This document shows, piece by piece, positions 8,839 through 17,813 of a stretch of 64,000 nt of DNA. A program made the position numbers and the translations under genes. The stretch covers positions 62,001 through 126,000 of the forward strand of contig NZ_NFID01000007.1 of the NCBI RefSeq assembly GCF_002161595.1. Reading direction: 5' to 3'. Each line of letters begins with the position of its first letter. Position 1 is the first letter of the stretch. The notes beneath the pieces were generated by a model, which was given only the letters and a program-made list of their open reading frames with translations, made no database searches and was not told where the DNA came from. Source of the stretch: Gemmiger sp. An50 (lineage in GTDB: Bacteria; Bacillota; Clostridia; Oscillospirales; Ruminococcaceae).

Positions 8839-10719
8839 TTATTCCTCCCAAAAGCCTGTTGTCTTACGCTGCGTCTCTCGGTTTACATGACCAACGACTA
8901 AGGCTCTATCTAAATCCTTATTAAAGTGTTGGCATGAGACTTCATTGACAAACAAACATCCCGTACAGGCTTTTTGTCGTTCAATACAAATAGGGTCAAA
9001 TATACACTTCTGTGCGTTTGAGTATGCCTTGTTCATCCACTTATCGAAATACGCCTCAAATGTATTGAACAAAGAACCTAGATTAAAACCTTGCGAGTTC
9101 TGACAGTAAATCAGGACAGCAGGAATGCCGGGGAAAATGTATTCCGACAAAGAGTCCTTGCCCAAACCACCAATATCAGCAGCAGCTCTGATTAAGAGAT
9201 GGGACAATGAATGGATTAGCCGATAAACATAATAGGTTTCCTTGCTTGCCATCTCATCTATCGTTGAAAATGGATGGATAAGGCTGGGTTTAATGTTGTT
9301 AAGAAACCAGATCTTGATATCTTCTTCTGAGCCGAGATCCGGGGCTTCACCTTCATTGATAACCTCGTTAGCGAGCAACCACTGAATAATTTTTTTGCGG
9401 TCGAACTCAAAAAGAACACCTTCCGTATTCAAGTTTGTCGCGTATATGTTTTTTCGGCCGGGCTTTTCTTCCTTGAATGCATGGAGCTGTACGCCGTCTT
9501 TCCACTCGGATTCTACTCTCGTATATCCATAGGAGCAGGAAACAAACGGGATCCGATCACAAACCCTTGCGCTCTTGATGCCAAAACGGTCAGCAATCTG
9601 GGCATATTGCTCAGGATTGGCGTTAGTGTTCAGTAAACGAGCGACCTTTACCGCAGACTCCAAATCAGACACATCATCCAAGCGAGTTACCAAGTCATAC
9701 TCCAAAATACGCTCTGCAATGCTGGACAGATCAGTTCCGGTGGCAAAAATACGAGTCTTCAAGTTGTTGATGATATCATTAAAACGATTCCCACATTGCT
9801 GGTCGGCTGCTGTTTTTGCTGCGGTTGCAGCAGTAACCTCATTCTTAAAGGCATCGAACATGAGCTTGTACATCTGGTCGTAAACCTTTTGATAGGCATC
9901 CGGGTCGGAAACAATACCATTTTTTATGATCTCGTCAAGCTCTTCTTTGCTTATCAATCCAAGCCAATAGGCAAAGGTAATGTACGGACCGTATTCGGTT
10001 TCTGAGATAAAGTTTTCTAACTTTTCGTCTATCAAGTCAATAAGACTTAGACTAAAGACAAAGAATTGAGCTGGGTCAAGAGCTGCCTTGGGTCTAAGCA
10101 TCTCCCCGCATATTGGACATTTTACTTGCATGGGAATCAGACGCTTACACTTGGTACACACGAAATCGTAGTTGCCATACCATTTCACATACTGATATCC
10201 GTGTTCAGTGCAACGAGGATTGTGCCTGTCAGTTGCATATCCACACTTGCAGAAATAAATCTGGCGGAACTGCGCCAATTCGGAGTGGTGACATTCCGGA
10301 TTAGTACAATAGCGGTGTTTCTGGTATTCTTCCTCGCTGTTAAATTGATAAACCTTATTGCAGAGTTTACAGTAAAAAGTTAGTGGGCTTATTTGAGCAA
10401 CAATACCACGCTCTTCATCGGAAGCCTTTGGAGTGAGGACATCACAGTTATCTTTTGTCAGTTCTGCGCTAAATCCAACTGTGGGAGCAACCGGTCCGTG
10501 ACCTGATGCTTGGCTTTCAAAAGAGCGAACAGACTCGTTGACAGTTCGTATGAGTCGCTTGACGTTAATGCCGTCCAGCTTCTCGCTGTTCCATCTTAAT
10601 ACCTTTGCAATGTACTGCCTACGCTCTTTTCCTCGAACCGAAAAGTCAATCCATGTTTCAGGAAGGTACTTGTAGAGCGATTGATTCTTTCCTCGCTTCA
10701 TTTGCTGTTTGGAACTCAT
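8839..10719 (-). CDS. DrmB-like DUF1998 zinc-ribbon protein (DISARM core)
   Basis: A 626-residue protein. The N-terminal third holds several zinc ribbons (CKLC, CTNPEC, CKCGY, CTKC, CPICGE). The C-terminal part has the DUF1998 signature with LIHSLSHLLIRAA and GGLGKDSLSEYIFPG, then CTGCLFVNEVSCQHFN. DUF1998 proteins of this size next to a DELH-type helicase are DrmB, one of the core subunits of DISARM, which restricts incoming phage DNA. I chose ATG 10719, just after GGGGGTGAACAGG and 13 bases past the helicase stop; an upstream in-frame start at 10746 would overlap. Gene order helicase then DUF1998 matches drmA-drmB. Assignment to the DrmB family is good but made by motif recognition only. 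Confidence 0.85.
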   Translation of the reverse strand: MSSKQQMKRGKNQSLYKYLPETWIDFSVRGKERRQYIAKVLRWNSEKLDGINVKRLIRTVNESVRSFESQASGHGPVAPTVGFSAELTKDNCDVLTPKASDEERGIVAQISPLTFYCKLCNKVYQFNSEEEYQKHRYCTNPECHHSELAQFRQIYFCKCGYATDRHNPRCTEHGYQYVKWYGNYDFVCTKCKRLIPMQVKCPICGEMLRPKAALDPAQFFVFSLSLIDLIDEKLENFISETEYGPYITFAYWLGLISKEELDEIIKNGIVSDPDAYQKVYDQMYKLMFDAFKNEVTAATAAKTAADQQCGNRFNDIINNLKTRIFATGTDLSSIAERILEYDLVTRLDDVSDLESAVKVARLLNTNANPEQYAQIADRFGIKSARVCDRIPFVSCSYGYTRVESEWKDGVQLHAFKEEKPGRKNIYATNLNTEGVLFEFDRKKIIQWLLANEVINEGEAPDLGSEEDIKIWFLNNIKPSLIHPFSTIDEMASKETYYVYRLIHSLSHLLIRAAADIGGLGKDSLSEYIFPGIPAVLIYCQNSQGFNLGSLFNTFEAYFDKWMNKAYSNAQKCIFDPICIERQKACTGCLFVNEVSCQHFNKDLDRALVVGHVNRETQRKTTGFWEE

Positions 10720-10732
10720 CCTGTTCACCCCC

Positions 10733-13700
10733 TTATTCAAGCTCAATAATCAACTGAGGGTCTGTATCGCGCAAGCTATTCATGATATGGTAGCCCATCA
10801 GCTCAAATCCAGAGAATATGTTTTCTTTTTCCCAGTTTTTATCCGCTATTTTCTCAAAAACATCATCTATGAAACTATCAATTTTAGCCCTGTACTGATT
10901 ACCAAGTTCATATACCTCACCAGCGACGGTGCAGCCATATGACATTTTAAGTTCGTTTCGCACAGTGTCGGGATCCAAGCTGCCAGCAACAATCGCTTTC
11001 TTGATGTTATTCATGAAGAACAGCGAGCCATGAGCAAATTGCAGTTCCGGATCATATTTAGTAAGCAGCAAACCGGTGAAAATTCCTGGCAATGTGCAGT
11101 CAATAGCTTTTGTTGCCCAGCGATTTATAGGTACTGACTCAACCATAATATCCTTAAACTCGTGGAAATTTACAAAGTTTTTCAGATAGCTTTGGTCAGT
11201 CTCTCTGGAAGGGCGTATGATATCGATCACAATACTGGAATGGCGTCTGCCGGTTCTACTATATGCTTGGATGTACTCCGCTGTGTTACCGGGCATACCA
11301 TAGAAGAACATGATGTTAAACCGGTCAGCGTCTACACCATGTGAGATCATAGACGTAGCAACAATTAAGTTCACACCATTGAAAACATCCTCATTGGTTT
11401 CGACCTGAGACAACACTTCTCTAACATCTTGGAATGTTTCGTCGCCTGTCATCTTGCGGGTGCTGAATGGAGTAATGCCAGCTTTTCTCAGCTCAACATT
11501 GATGGGTGTTTCAAACGCACCCTCCACATTGTTTCCATCTCTTTTTACATTGTTGTACTCAAGGAAAATCCAATAATCCCTTAGAATTTCAAGTGCGTCA
11601 TCGATGGTTATTATCTCTATGCCCGGTATTTCTAATATTTTTTCCGGATGTTCCTTATAGTCGTAAACCACTTCACGCATATACTTCAAAGAATACACTA
11701 CAGAATTGATAATTGCCTTTCCATAAGGTGCATACCCCATGATTAATCGCTGTGTGTCATCTTCTTCAATATAGGAATAAAAGTTTCGCTTGAGGTCAGG
11801 CGATGCGCACGGAAACCGAATAGGATCCTTGCTATACAACTGAGCTATTTGCGTTGCATAGGAAGAAATTGTAGCAGTAGCTCCTATTATCTTAATTGGG
11901 CGTCGAGACGGAGAAACATTTTTGACAAAATAGTCTATAAACGACTCATAGTGAGAAGCATATGTACCCAAGCTTTCACGGATTAAGTGAAGCTCATCCT
12001 GAATAAAGAGGGTAGGTGCAGGGTCATACATTTCCACTTCTTCAAGGTCAGATGCCTCAATATTACAAAACTCTCTGTCAACCATGCACTTTGTTGTACT
12101 GGTAAAGCCATGCTTGGGGCATCTGCGTGAAGCCCCGGAGAGAATATTTCTAAAGCTCGGATTGTTGCCTAAAATTGCAAGCTTATCGACTGTACTAATA
12201 ATGGCAGAAGGAAGATATCTGTATATCTCATAGTCAACCATGTATATAGGCAAAACCCCGTTAGAAGGGCATTTTGCATCTTCGCAATAGTGAACTAAGC
12301 GATAGCTATCCTCATCAAATTTCAAATGGACGGTTTGCTTTCCGCAGAACGGACATATGTCAATAATGCGTTCTTCGTCCATAGCAGCTTGGGAACTTGT
12401 TCGATATTTAAGAACATTCTTTTTCTCAATTTTGTTAGGAGTGTTTGCATCACCAACAAAATAGCCGAGAGAGAACTCTTCTGTTCCAGATATTGTTGCA
12501 TCGCTTCGTCTAATCAATTCTGCCTGTGCCAATACATTGGCAAGACGCTGCACTTGCTGGACTGAAAGAAGTCTAAGAGGATATCTTAAAATAGATGTTA
12601 CTCCGCATTCCTTTCCTCTGTATCTATCAAAAAACAGGTTAAAAATTAAGACACCAAGGAAAGCTTCTGTTTTACCACCACCGGTAGGAAAATACAAAAG
12701 AGAGACCTCATTCAGCGTTGTTTGATCTTTTTGTGAATCAAGCAGAACATTCTCATCGCAAGCAGCAATGTCCGGCACGAGAGAGACAATAAAAACAATC
12801 TGGAACAATCTCCAAGTGCTATACTTCTTTGAGGTTTTCAAAAATGTCCGATTCATGTTCACGAAGCTCTTCATGATTATCGGATAATCATTGATAACTT
12901 CTATGCCGAACTCAAAACGACGGATTTCTCGTGCAAATTCGTCGATTTCCTCCTGCATATTCTTTATTCCGATTTCGGATAGGGACGGCTTCCTTTCCTC
13001 AAGTTTTCGCTGCCATTTTTTGTGTTCTGCAAGCATCTTCCTGTGTATATCTTTCAAAGTGGAGACAGGCTGATCGATTAGTGATTGGAATGATACTGCG
13101 AGTTCATCATTCGTCAGAAGCCTTTTCTGTACGAAGATGGGCAAATGGTTTGTGATGATTGAGTTACTTTCTTCATCGTAGATTACGGAGCAATTATTTC
13201 CTACTGCTTGCTGGCTGCTATTGTACTTATAGTCATCAGCGAAAAAGTCTAACTCTATAGGTGAAAACGCTGCCCCATCAAGGTGGATCTTCATACCAGA
13301 ATTAAACAATGTCTCAATGGTCGGCTTGTCATTTGATTTTTTGTTAGACTTATGTGTGATACCGTTGGACTGAACTTGTGATCCGTTGACCAACGCGACA
13401 GAAATCAAATACTTGTCCTTAATAAGCTTGATGGTTATGTCAATATAGACATTCCAATTTTGACGAATGGGAGTGCCTTGTTTTGCATTCTTCTTTATAA
13501 ACTTTTTATAGTCTTCCTCAGAAAGTAAATCTTTCAAGGTCGTTTTTTCATACAACTCGTGAGTATAGCAATATTCATCCTCCATAATTGCTGATTGAAG
13601 GTCATTGAGATACTGCTCGAATTGCTTATTTTGAGCGTGATTTGCATCTGCATAGCCATATTGAGGATTGCCTTTCAGAAGCTCATGCAGCAAAAGCACA

Positions 13701-14170
13701 AGTGAGAAATGGTTTTTATGGATCTGTACTTTCTTATATACGGGAACAAGCTTTTCCTTCACCTTGGAAAAAGCAGAAGGGTCTTCCTGATATTTAGAGA
13801 CCAATTCCTCAAAATCTGTAAAGCGAGGCTCAAATAGTTCATTGGCTTTCTGCAACATAGTAGTACGCTGTTGCTCAAGAGTTGGATATGCCCTGTAATA
13901 AAAATCTCCTCGTGGATAGATGGTTAGCTGCGCCGAAGAGATCTCATCCGGCGTAATGTAGAAGTCAGCTCCTATCGATTCGATAAAGACATCTGACCCC
14001 CAAGACGATGTCTGTGAATCGTTCACAGGCAAAAGCTTACCTACAAAATAGCGGTTTTCGGGGTTTTCACCAACGATATAGTCTGCATTATCACCAGTGA
14101 TCTTGCCCTTGAAGTTCTTCAATATTTCTTGTGCCAGCAATTCATGAGCAACACTTTTTACATTTGCCAT
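10733..14170 (-). CDS. DrmA-like superfamily 2 helicase (DISARM core)
   Basis: A 1145-residue helicase. The N-terminal ~430 residues are family-specific. Motif I is YFPTGGGKTEAF (493-504), motif II is QDELHLI (724-730), motif III GATATI (763-768), motif V ATSMISHGVD (938-947) and motif VI QAYSRTGRRHS (968-978). A cysteine-rich insert between motifs I and II (CPFCGK, CEDAKCPSNG, CPKHG) is likely to bind zinc. The DELH box and this insert are features of DrmA/MrfA-like helicases. In DISARM, DrmA and DrmB form a complex that binds unprotected DNA ends. Start ATG has GAGGTGA upstream; the next gene follows after 13 bases. It is the largest and most diagnostic protein of the cluster. Confidence 0.87.
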   Translation of the reverse strand: MANVKSVAHELLAQEILKNFKGKITGDNADYIVGENPENRYFVGKLLPVNDSQTSSWGSDVFIESIGADFYITPDEISSAQLTIYPRGDFYYRAYPTLEQQRTTMLQKANELFEPRFTDFEELVSKYQEDPSAFSKVKEKLVPVYKKVQIHKNHFSLVLLLHELLKGNPQYGYADANHAQNKQFEQYLNDLQSAIMEDEYCYTHELYEKTTLKDLLSEEDYKKFIKKNAKQGTPIRQNWNVYIDITIKLIKDKYLISVALVNGSQVQSNGITHKSNKKSNDKPTIETLFNSGMKIHLDGAAFSPIELDFFADDYKYNSSQQAVGNNCSVIYDEESNSIITNHLPIFVQKRLLTNDELAVSFQSLIDQPVSTLKDIHRKMLAEHKKWQRKLEERKPSLSEIGIKNMQEEIDEFAREIRRFEFGIEVINDYPIIMKSFVNMNRTFLKTSKKYSTWRLFQIVFIVSLVPDIAACDENVLLDSQKDQTTLNEVSLLYFPTGGGKTEAFLGVLIFNLFFDRYRGKECGVTSILRYPLRLLSVQQVQRLANVLAQAELIRRSDATISGTEEFSLGYFVGDANTPNKIEKKNVLKYRTSSQAAMDEERIIDICPFCGKQTVHLKFDEDSYRLVHYCEDAKCPSNGVLPIYMVDYEIYRYLPSAIISTVDKLAILGNNPSFRNILSGASRRCPKHGFTSTTKCMVDREFCNIEASDLEEVEMYDPAPTLFIQDELHLIRESLGTYASHYESFIDYFVKNVSPSRRPIKIIGATATISSYATQIAQLYSKDPIRFPCASPDLKRNFYSYIEEDDTQRLIMGYAPYGKAIINSVVYSLKYMREVVYDYKEHPEKILEIPGIEIITIDDALEILRDYWIFLEYNNVKRDGNNVEGAFETPINVELRKAGITPFSTRKMTGDETFQDVREVLSQVETNEDVFNGVNLIVATSMISHGVDADRFNIMFFYGMPGNTAEYIQAYSRTGRRHSSIVIDIIRPSRETDQSYLKNFVNFHEFKDIMVESVPINRWATKAIDCTLPGIFTGLLLTKYDPELQFAHGSLFFMNNIKKAIVAGSLDPDTVRNELKMSYGCTVAGEVYELGNQYRAKIDSFIDDVFEKIADKNWEKENIFSGFELMGYHIMNSLRDTDPQLIIELE

Positions 14171-14193
14171 TTATCTCACCTCGCTTGCGGAGT

Positions 14194-15822
14194 TTATTCC
14201 ATGTCTACTAATTTCTCAATTATCTTATCTCTTGTTTGAATCAAGTGATCTGCCAAGAATACTTTTTTGCCGAAGACTTTGGTAAGGGTTTCGTCGGACG
14301 CATTTACCAAGTCATCAAAAGTTCTGATTTTGATTGTTGCCATACGCTCAAGTTCAACATCGGTAAGCCCGAATTTCTTTCCGGCATGACTAAGCTTTTT
14401 AGCAAGAAAATCAGACTTCTTCATGTGAGGTGCATCCGTTTTAGGAGCATCATCCATTGTAGCATCACTTGACACTGGCTGAGGTCCTGAGGGAACAGTG
14501 GTTTCAGTTTCTTTTGGTTTATTTCTGCGAATCATGGAGCTGACGGTAGAGTATTTAAGTCCTACAGACTCAAATATCATATCCATCATGATTTCCCAGT
14601 CGTCTGACAGCTCTTCTTCAAACTTTACTGCCATTGAAAGCACTCGCGCAAATTGTTCTATAGTCGTAGGTTCGAAAATGAGATTGCTTATTTCATCATG
14701 AGCCTTCGATAGATACAATTTCCCTATATGCTCAATAGACTCGTAGGAGAAGACTTCATCAGGTAGTAATTCCTTAGCAACGAGGACGGTCAAATATTCC
14801 TCGATTGTTTCAATTCTGCTTTTATAAGACAAATCTGCCAGCTTAGAAAACAAAGGCTCGACAATAGGCAAAACCTTCAACTCTTTGTTCTCAATGCCGC
14901 TCAAGAAGCGCAAGTGGTCAATCAGCTGTTCCTCATCAAGCGAACTACACTTGCCATATTCTTCGGTCAGCTTTTTATTAGCCAAGGCAATAACATCTTC
15001 AACGGTATCGTAGGAATCCGAATTTTGAGGAACAGTATCGCATATTGTCTCATCTGTCTCTAACTCAAGTATTTTACCTTCATAATCCCCGTCAAATTCA
15101 AAATATTCGTTTGCAATGGCGTTCTGCGCTGTAAACTTTCCTGCACCCATAATACCTTCACAAGCAACGATTGTCTTGGCAATCTGTGCTACCTGATTGA
15201 TATTGGCAGTAGTCTGAATGGCAGCGTTTCCATCGCAAATCAATTCATCACAGACAACAGAGTCTGCAATCAAATTCCCACCGACATATACTTTTTCAGA
15301 GTACAGATCTCCCTTGCAAATAAATCCATTCTGGCAAGTTATGTTTTTGATACGAGCATTGCCTATAACCGTCAATGAACCGTTTACAACGCACTCTTGC
15401 GCAGTTACATCGCCCATTATTGTCAAATCATACATTGCGTGAATTTTGAGGGCTTCTGTGTATTCACCAATAATGATATATGACTCGTTGAAGATAACAG
15501 AGTCATTCCCTTCAAAGGCTTCAATTATATTTTTACCGGCGATGCTTCCACTCTCTCCATCATATTGAATGAGCGCACCGTTCTGAGCGTTTACGGGAAC
15601 ATAAGTAGTCTGTGAAATAGGTTTGGATTCAGCCACAACTTTTTCAGCCTTTTCTTCCACAACCATAAGTGTGGTACCAATACTCTTCATACCGAATTTT
15701 TTGATACCCGCATTCTCAAAATCAATAGTTATGTAAGTGCCGTCTGACTCTCGGAAAATACCCACACCCCAGGAAGGCATACTTTTATGGGTAAATTTTG
15801 TTTCATTCTCTATGAGTTTCAT
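14194..15822 (-). CDS. Scaffold-like protein: tudor-like, beta-helix and HhH-like regions
   Basis: A 542-residue protein I do not recognise as a named family. Residues 6-50 (HKSMPSWGVGIFRES, DFENAGIKKF) resemble the tudor/DUF3553-like domain found at the C-terminus of UvrD/PcrA helicases, which contacts RNA polymerase. Residues ~85-260 are a run of short beta repeats (NGSLTVIGNARIKN, GGNLIADSVVCDEL) typical of bactofilin-like polymer-forming beta-helices. A helical region and a Pro/Thr/Ser-rich linker follow. The last ~65 residues (KKFGLTDVELERMA, IRTFDDLVNAS) look like helix-hairpin-helix DNA-binding motifs. It sits between the DrmA-like helicase (23-base gap) and a UvrD-like helicase (16-base gap). 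I infer a scaffold that gathers helicases on DNA or transcription complexes. Confidence 0.7.
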   Translation of the reverse strand: MKLIENETKFTHKSMPSWGVGIFRESDGTYITIDFENAGIKKFGMKSIGTTLMVVEEKAEKVVAESKPISQTTYVPVNAQNGALIQYDGESGSIAGKNIIEAFEGNDSVIFNESYIIIGEYTEALKIHAMYDLTIMGDVTAQECVVNGSLTVIGNARIKNITCQNGFICKGDLYSEKVYVGGNLIADSVVCDELICDGNAAIQTTANINQVAQIAKTIVACEGIMGAGKFTAQNAIANEYFEFDGDYEGKILELETDETICDTVPQNSDSYDTVEDVIALANKKLTEEYGKCSSLDEEQLIDHLRFLSGIENKELKVLPIVEPLFSKLADLSYKSRIETIEEYLTVLVAKELLPDEVFSYESIEHIGKLYLSKAHDEISNLIFEPTTIEQFARVLSMAVKFEEELSDDWEIMMDMIFESVGLKYSTVSSMIRRNKPKETETTVPSGPQPVSSDATMDDAPKTDAPHMKKSDFLAKKLSHAGKKFGLTDVELERMATIKIRTFDDLVNASDETLTKVFGKKVFLADHLIQTRDKIIEKLVDME

Positions 15823-15838
15823 AAATGCCTACCTTTCG

Positions 15839-17806
15839 TTAGATTGAATCCTTTAACATTTTCATGAAAACGGATTCGTTTTCAGTCTCCGGAGCAATTA
15901 TATAAAGGACCTCTTTAGCTCGCGTACAAGCAACATACAAGTTTTGAATGCAGCTTTGGGTTGCTGCAATAGCGTTTGAATAGGTCTCTTCCTTTGTTTT
16001 CAGATGCTCCCAGTTGGGATTCTTTATCCCGTCGTATTCTCCCAGAGGGACTAAACCGCAAATGATTGCGGCTCGGAAATCCAAGCCGAGAGTTGATTGA
16101 AACTTAATCAATCTAACGCCACCGGTCTCTCCGAAATGATCTTGCCATCCTGCATCTGTAGAGTAGAGGCGGCAGCAAGGAATATCTTCGAGTCGCAGTC
16201 TCGTTTCCAGTGTTTGTTGCAGATAGTATTGCTTATCCAACCAGCCTGCTATTTTTTTCCGATATTGACCCTGATACATGATAACTGCTATTTCATCATA
16301 GGGTATTTCGTTTTCATCATGGATCTTGTTTATTGCTTGAACAATAGTGTCTATTTCACAGCTTGCTTTTTTTATTGGAAGCTGGATGTACTTTACTCCA
16401 TCACCGTGAAACACTGCTTGCCCCCTCAGAAACATATCCGGGTCAATTTCGTAATCTTCCTGTATTTGATACAAATATTGCTTTGCATTGGAAACAAACC
16501 TGTTGATGTACTCGTTAATTTCTATGCAGTTTCTATAGTTCTTTTCAATCCTGATATTTTTATTTCCCCCCCGATAATTGGGATATCCATCTCCAACTTG
16601 CCAAGGGGCTTGTCCGCGTTTTTTTAGTTTCTCCAATCGCTGTGTTTTATCGCCGCAGATAACGAAAATATGATCTTTGGTATTCTTGTTCTCCAATAGG
16701 TTATAACAGAATTTATACCATTCTGATTCAAATGCTTGTACCTCATCGATAAAAATACCGTAATACCGATCTTGGATTTGTCCTCGGTTGAGCTTGTCGA
16801 TTACAGATGATACCCATCCATCAAAATCACCATATTTTGCAGTAAATCCATTCTTCTCAAGGAGTTTTTTACACAGAGTATGAAAGGTCATGCATTCTAC
16901 ATTTTTCTCTCGTAGTCCGGCACGATCAATAAACCATGTGTAAAGAGAATGTAGATTCTCATTTCTGCAAGTGATAAGGAACTTCTTGTTTGGATTCATT
17001 TGCGCTGCCTTAAAGCATTTCGATATGAGCAAAACACTTTTGCCAGATCCAGCGCACGCTAAAATGAGCTGATTAGGGTCATCTTTGCTTATACGATTGA
17101 CGATGTTGATTTGCTCCTTGTCCAAACGGAAGGCTCTTACCACTACATCCTTTTCATCAACAACCAGTAGTTCGCTATCAACACCGGGAGTAGAATCTGC
17201 TGTGTCAACGCAAGCCACACGAACAGTAACATACTCTGGGGAAATCCTTTGCATCACAGAGTTTACATTCAAGTCTGATATAAGCAATGGTGTATCAGAA
17301 ACAGGGACTATAGGGTTATCCAACACGCGATCTATAATTGCTCCAAACCCTTGACGAAGTTCAGAAAAGTCCTCAGAAAACAAACATTGCTTTTGAACGA
17401 AATCTAAAATAGCACTGATATCCATTTTTGAAATGTCAGCTCGTTTAAGATTAGGAAAGACATGAACAATGTTTATTGGGAATTTAAGGGCTTTTGCGTT
17501 CTTAGAAAGAGATTTGTTTCCAAGAAGCTTTTCGGAAATTATCTTTTTCGCAGTGGGGTAAACAAACTGCGTATACGGCTGCATAGTCGCTCCAAAAAGA
17601 GATGCGTCAGAGAAATCTTCAAAGAACTTGAAAAACACTACCCCTCTGGAAGATATCAAAACATTCATACTTTCATTTTCGATCATTGTTGGATTTACTT
17701 TCAGCAAAAGAAAGCCATAACCATCATTGGAAATAGCATGGCGCACAAACATTTTTTCATATCTCGAAAGTTCGATGTTTTGATATTCAGAAGGGAGAAT
17801 TTCCAT
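15839..17806 (-). CDS. UvrD-like SF1 helicase, cluster gene 2
   Basis: A 655-residue protein with an N-terminal region of ~220 residues that has the size and place of a NERD domain but no visible nuclease residues. The helicase core has Walker A CAGSGKS (251-257), motif II FIDEVQAF (352-359, DEVQ instead of the usual DEAQ), the motif IV-V region KFQSTLGLDFRAAIICGL and YVACTRAKEVLYII near the end. These are SF1A (UvrD/PcrA) signatures. It is a different protein from the NERD helicase downstream, so the operon carries two SF1 motors plus the SF2 DrmA-like motor. The gap to the preceding GHKL gene is 7 bases. Function in defence is inferred from context. Confidence 0.85.
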   Translation of the reverse strand: MEILPSEYQNIELSRYEKMFVRHAISNDGYGFLLLKVNPTMIENESMNVLISSRGVVFFKFFEDFSDASLFGATMQPYTQFVYPTAKKIISEKLLGNKSLSKNAKALKFPINIVHVFPNLKRADISKMDISAILDFVQKQCLFSEDFSELRQGFGAIIDRVLDNPIVPVSDTPLLISDLNVNSVMQRISPEYVTVRVACVDTADSTPGVDSELLVVDEKDVVVRAFRLDKEQINIVNRISKDDPNQLILACAGSGKSVLLISKCFKAAQMNPNKKFLITCRNENLHSLYTWFIDRAGLREKNVECMTFHTLCKKLLEKNGFTAKYGDFDGWVSSVIDKLNRGQIQDRYYGIFIDEVQAFESEWYKFCYNLLENKNTKDHIFVICGDKTQRLEKLKKRGQAPWQVGDGYPNYRGGNKNIRIEKNYRNCIEINEYINRFVSNAKQYLYQIQEDYEIDPDMFLRGQAVFHGDGVKYIQLPIKKASCEIDTIVQAINKIHDENEIPYDEIAVIMYQGQYRKKIAGWLDKQYYLQQTLETRLRLEDIPCCRLYSTDAGWQDHFGETGGVRLIKFQSTLGLDFRAAIICGLVPLGEYDGIKNPNWEHLKTKEETYSNAIAATQSCIQNLYVACTRAKEVLYIIAPETENESVFMKMLKDSI

Positions 17807-17813
17807 AATAGTC

